From the NCBI RefSeq assembly GCF_958979055.1, contig NC_084888.1, forward strand, positions 4,296,001 through 4,360,000: 64,000 nt of DNA, read 5' to 3'. Below the pieces are notes generated by a model. It did not search any database and was not told the DNA's origin. It was given only the letters and a program-made list of their open reading frames with translations. Shown piece after piece: positions 61,702 through 64,000 of the stretch. Source of the stretch: Alnus glutinosa. Lineage: Eukaryota > Streptophyta > Magnoliopsida > Fagales > Betulaceae. The position numbers and the translations under genes are program-made. Numbering within the stretch: position 1 is the stretch's first letter; each line of letters opens with the position of its first letter.

Positions 61702-62139
61702 TTGAATATGCATGTAAAATTTACATGTAGGTCATACAGATTCAATGATAATTTTTTTTTTTTTTTTTTAAAAAAAAAATGGTAGGTAAATGACACCAAA
61801 TCCATCTCAAACAAAAAATATCATCCCAAAAAGGTTAACAAACATAACTTTTATCTCCTAATTTTCTTTTTCCTTCACTCTTTTTATTCATCTTTCGAAG
61901 AAATAAAACTCATTTTATACCCATACGCAACAGCAGCAGAACAATAATGTTGGGAACTAACAACAATCATGTTTATGTAACATTTTTGTTCCTGGGTAAT
62001 TAAAGCCACAAACAGATTTAAGCAACATTTTTTTTTAGAACAACAGCATTATAAACAGGTTTATAGTTCATTTTTTTCAAAAGAAAAGAAAAAAAAAAAA
62101 AAACAAAAACCATTCTTAAATACACTTAGTAACTTGGAC

Positions 62140-62284
62140 GAGGATCCTCTCCAGTTGCTTTCAACGAAAGAGGAGTTGGTCCTTTATACACAAGGGCAGA
62201 ATTGTAATTTTACATGGTTACAATTCTACCCTTTATACACAAGGATTGGCTCCTCTCCGATTAAAAGCAACCGTAAAAGATCCT
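62140..62284. mobile_element. Fold-back MITE, about 145 bp
   Basis: Inverted arms around AGGATCCTCTCCAGTTGCTT and AGGATCTTTTACGGTTGCTT meet at a centre where GCAGAATTGTAATTTTAC faces its inverted copy. No coding capacity; target duplication not resolved. Confidence 0.65.
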
Positions 62285-64000
62285 GATGCTCATAACTTGG
62301 CCAGTTGGCCTTGTTTATCCATGCCAATAAAGCTTATGGAAAACAAATACATGTTATGTGTTTCATTTGAGAAATGCTAGAAGTTCTCTTGTTTTATTTT
62401 TGAATTCCTTAAAAAATAAAATAACTTTTAAAATTATTATTTAATTAAAATTTAATATCGACCATAAAAGTTATTTTATTTTTAAAAACGAACACAAAAG
62501 TGACGAGGGATAAATTTTTAAAATTCTTTCTCCATAGTCAAAAGCTGTGTACAGACGCCCAGGTGTACGCGAGAGTCTGTCTTCCCTCGATCTGAGCCGT
62601 CGGATATCCTCGAAATCACAACAAACCGTACTTGATTGTGTTAAAGAAATAAGAACATGCCACGAACTTCCAATACCTTGGGAATATATGATTTTCCTAA
62701 AATTCACGGCCCACCAATCAAATCGGGTCAGTCAATTTGACTTGTAAACAATCCTGAGCCGTCGTATCAGCTATATGATGAAAGTTAAGGGGGTTGGCGC
62801 ACATCTCAAGGGATCAATCACCCTATCCTCTTGCCACGTCCACATCCAAAATCTGAAACCCTCTATTACTTGCCGTGTGTGGATGTTGATCAACGTTCGT
62901 ATGACGTCGATGATGTTGACAATGATACTCTGGTGGTCCCTTCCGTAGGGTGGATACGAGATCTCATTTCCCAATCGGATCCAGACACGTCCTGGTACGG
63001 ATGAAAAGGCTGGCCAAAGATATTGCTAAATATTTGCGACATTATTTTTGTGTCTAGTTAAGGTGACGTTTTGGTCGGACAAGACTGTGATGGAGATGAT
63101 AAGATGGTGATCAATTGTCTGTTTCTCTCACCCCCTTAAGATAACAGGAGTAATTCTACAACAAGAAGAATTAGACATAACCAGTCACATTGGATCAAAC
63201 TAGCATATAAATCATTTATTATTCAAACACCATCAAATATCTCTTCATCTTATTTTCAAATTAAGAGAAGAAAGAGTCAAAGACCATTGAAATTAGAGAT
63301 ATGTTCTTTTTTTTTCTGATCATGGAAGGCTGAATTCATGGGCATTTGAAGCCCCAAGAACGTAGGAAAATGCAGAATATTATATGATAGAAAAATGGGA
63401 ATCCTTTTGAATAATCTGATGCTACAAAAATGGTTGAACTAGACAATCTTGTTAGTATTCTCTGAGAAAATAACAATTTGTGCTCCTTAACATAGATAAT
63501 GAGAAACCAATTAATCCAGACTTGTTGCACCCATCGGATCGACATTCTTTAGTAGCAAATATTAAAGAAACAGAGATGAAAGGAGTGTAAATTCTCATCT
63601 GACACCCATTGGAAATGGAAGGGAAGATGACAAAAGTTCTTTCTGCAAGACAAGAGATCAGAGAAAACCATTTCCTCTGATTCAAACTTGGGACAGAAAT
63701 CCCTTTCAGTACGGATCCCAGGAAAAAATTAAGCAAATAAAACTTGCTGCATATGGTACGGATTAAGCATGAAGGGTCAAACGATCAAAAACGTTAAAAA
63801 TGAATAAAAAATTCACACAGAAAAATGCTAGTTGAGCCTCACCTGACACAAGCAAAGCTTTTTTCTTTTTTCTTTTTTTCTTTTTTTAACATTTTGACAG
63901 CCCCGGCCATCCCGTAAAAGAACATTGTCAGAGACCTCGGTTAGAATCTGAAGCACTTTACACCCCACTCGCTCTGATGGCGCGTCTACTTTGGCTTTCA
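62285..64000. other. Intergenic to the right edge, no supported gene
   Basis: 62530-63000 is less AT-rich and includes GAGCCGTCGGAT-like wording seen in plant promoters, so a gene beyond the window is possible. A stretch at about 63880-64000 is open on the minus strand and could be an exon end, but no family is recognisable. Confidence 0.35.

Noticed and set aside
63880-64000. Minus-strand open stretch at the right edge as a partial exon
   Set aside because: About 120 bases, no recognisable domain and cut by the window edge; not enough support.

Overview
The window is nuclear DNA of a flowering plant, very probably a core eudicot. The genes are intron-rich with GT-AG borders in AT-rich, T-rich introns, the protein families are plant-specific, and intergenic DNA is full of plant-type DNA transposons and MITEs. 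I cannot name the genus. No bacterial features, CRISPR arrays, rRNA or tRNA genes were seen.

Left third (1-22.2 kb): a cluster of BAHD (HXXXD) acyltransferase genes, duplicated in tandem as a block of about 10 kb. Copy 1 (154-10766) carries a 3' fragment of one gene (154-480) and an intact gene (2648-3985). Copy 2 (14788-22167, with the rest of the first gene lying further left from 13792) carries a gene with one in-frame stop (13792-15126) and an intact gene (18598-19929). Where alignable the copies differ by roughly 3 % by eye count. They have since been remodelled by CACTA, hAT, Mutator-type and PIF-type insertions, a Ty3/gypsy fossil and a deletion. Between the copies lies a hAT element that has captured part of a cation/calcium exchanger gene (11874-12945).

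Middle (22.8-43.4 kb): a 17-exon CURLY LEAF histone methyltransferase gene (22832-31216, +), a GPI-anchored-type PI-PLC X-domain protein (32478-35278, +), a small F-box/LRR protein (36532-39302, -), and a caffeoyl-CoA O-methyltransferase pseudogene (42041-43374, -) with two independent lesions.

Right third (43.4-64 kb): AT-rich intergenic DNA with MITEs, then a five-exon RING-H2 E3 ligase gene (54151-58476, +) with a probable 4.8 kb leader intron, then intergenic DNA with a second hAT element of the same family as the one at 11874, and several fold-back MITEs.

The genes do not form one pathway. As I recall the Arabidopsis map, the BAHD, PI-PLC, F-box and RING genes correspond to the neighbours At5g67150/67160 (EPS1), At5g67130, At5g67140 and At5g67120. 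The window would then be a rearranged syntenic block with CLF and a CCoAOMT copy interleaved.
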